NCBI GenBank assembly: GCA_003447545.1 | Contig: DLYX01000569.1 | Span: forward strand, 1-6,299 | Direction: 5' to 3' | Source of the DNA: Deltaproteobacteria bacterium | Lineage (GTDB): Bacteria > Desulfobacterota > Binatia > UBA12015 | Length of the DNA stretch: 6,299 nt | Shown here: positions 6,229 to 6,299 of the stretch, piece after piece | How the letters are laid out: each line of letters opens with the position of its first letter | How positions within the stretch are numbered: the first letter of the stretch is position 1 | The notes under the pieces: model-generated | Seen by the model: only the letters and a program-made list of their open reading frames with translations | What the model was told of the DNA's origin: nothing | Database searches by the model: none | Program-made: the position numbers and the translations under genes

Positions 6229-6299
6229 GTGGCGATTACAGCGGCACAGGTGAAGTCTCTGCGCGAGAAGACCGGCGCAGGCATGATGGATTGTAAAAA
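6229..6299 (+). CDS. tsf: Translation elongation factor Ts, N-terminal fragment (cut by window end)
   Basis: Only 23 codons are visible: a GTG start followed by AITAAQVKSLREKTGAGMMD and CK. This is the conserved N-terminal UBA-like helical domain of EF-Ts, including the hallmark LRE(K/R)TGAGMMDCK. EF-Ts is the guanine-nucleotide exchange factor that regenerates EF-Tu-GTP in the cytoplasm. Placement 48 bases after rpsB is the standard operon order. The gene continues beyond the window, so integrity of the rest cannot be judged. The GTG start agrees with the AGGA ribosome binding site and with the usual family start position. Confidence 0.95.
   Translation, partial: MAITAAQVKSLREKTGAGMMDCK

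Overview
This window looks like ordinary core genome from a GC-rich Gram-negative bacterium (about 60% GC by eye). An outer membrane is implied by a CpoB/YbgF-type Tol-Pal protein and by a DUF481-type outer-membrane beta-barrel protein with a signal peptide. The gene set and protein style fit a deltaproteobacterial-type lineage (Myxococcota, Desulfobacterota, Binatota and relatives). That placement is an inference and cannot be settled from sequence reading alone.

Layout from left to right. (1) A plus-strand block holds the C-terminal part of cpoB (5' end cut by the window edge), then ribF (riboflavin kinase/FAD synthetase), then an rluD-type 23S rRNA pseudouridine synthase whose GTG start overlaps the ribF stop by 4 bases. 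(2) A minus-strand gene converges on rluD with only 10 bases between the stops. It encodes a secreted DUF481 family protein, a predicted outer-membrane barrel with a duplicated N-terminal beta module. (3) A 256-base divergent intergenic region separates this gene from rho and must hold promoters for both; no convincing consensus promoter was found in it. (4) A plus-strand block holds rho (transcription termination factor), a 144-base leader rich in complementary CCCCG/CGGGG elements, rpsB (ribosomal protein S2), a short spacer with a perfect 10-bp-arm inverted repeat, and the first 23 codons of tsf (elongation factor Ts).

The genes serve cell-envelope maintenance (cpoB, the DUF481 protein), flavin cofactor supply (ribF), ribosome maturation (rluD), transcription termination (rho) and translation (rpsB-tsf). 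rpsB-tsf is a widely conserved pair, often regulated through its leader and its intercistronic hairpin.

I found no mobile element, CRISPR array, tRNA/rRNA gene, defence system or clearly novel multi-gene system. The points most worth a second look are RNA-level: the possible alternative-pairing leader before rpsB, the rpsB-tsf hairpin, and small potential leader ORFs before rho and rpsB. The start context of rho and the internal duplication in the DUF481 protein are also listed.
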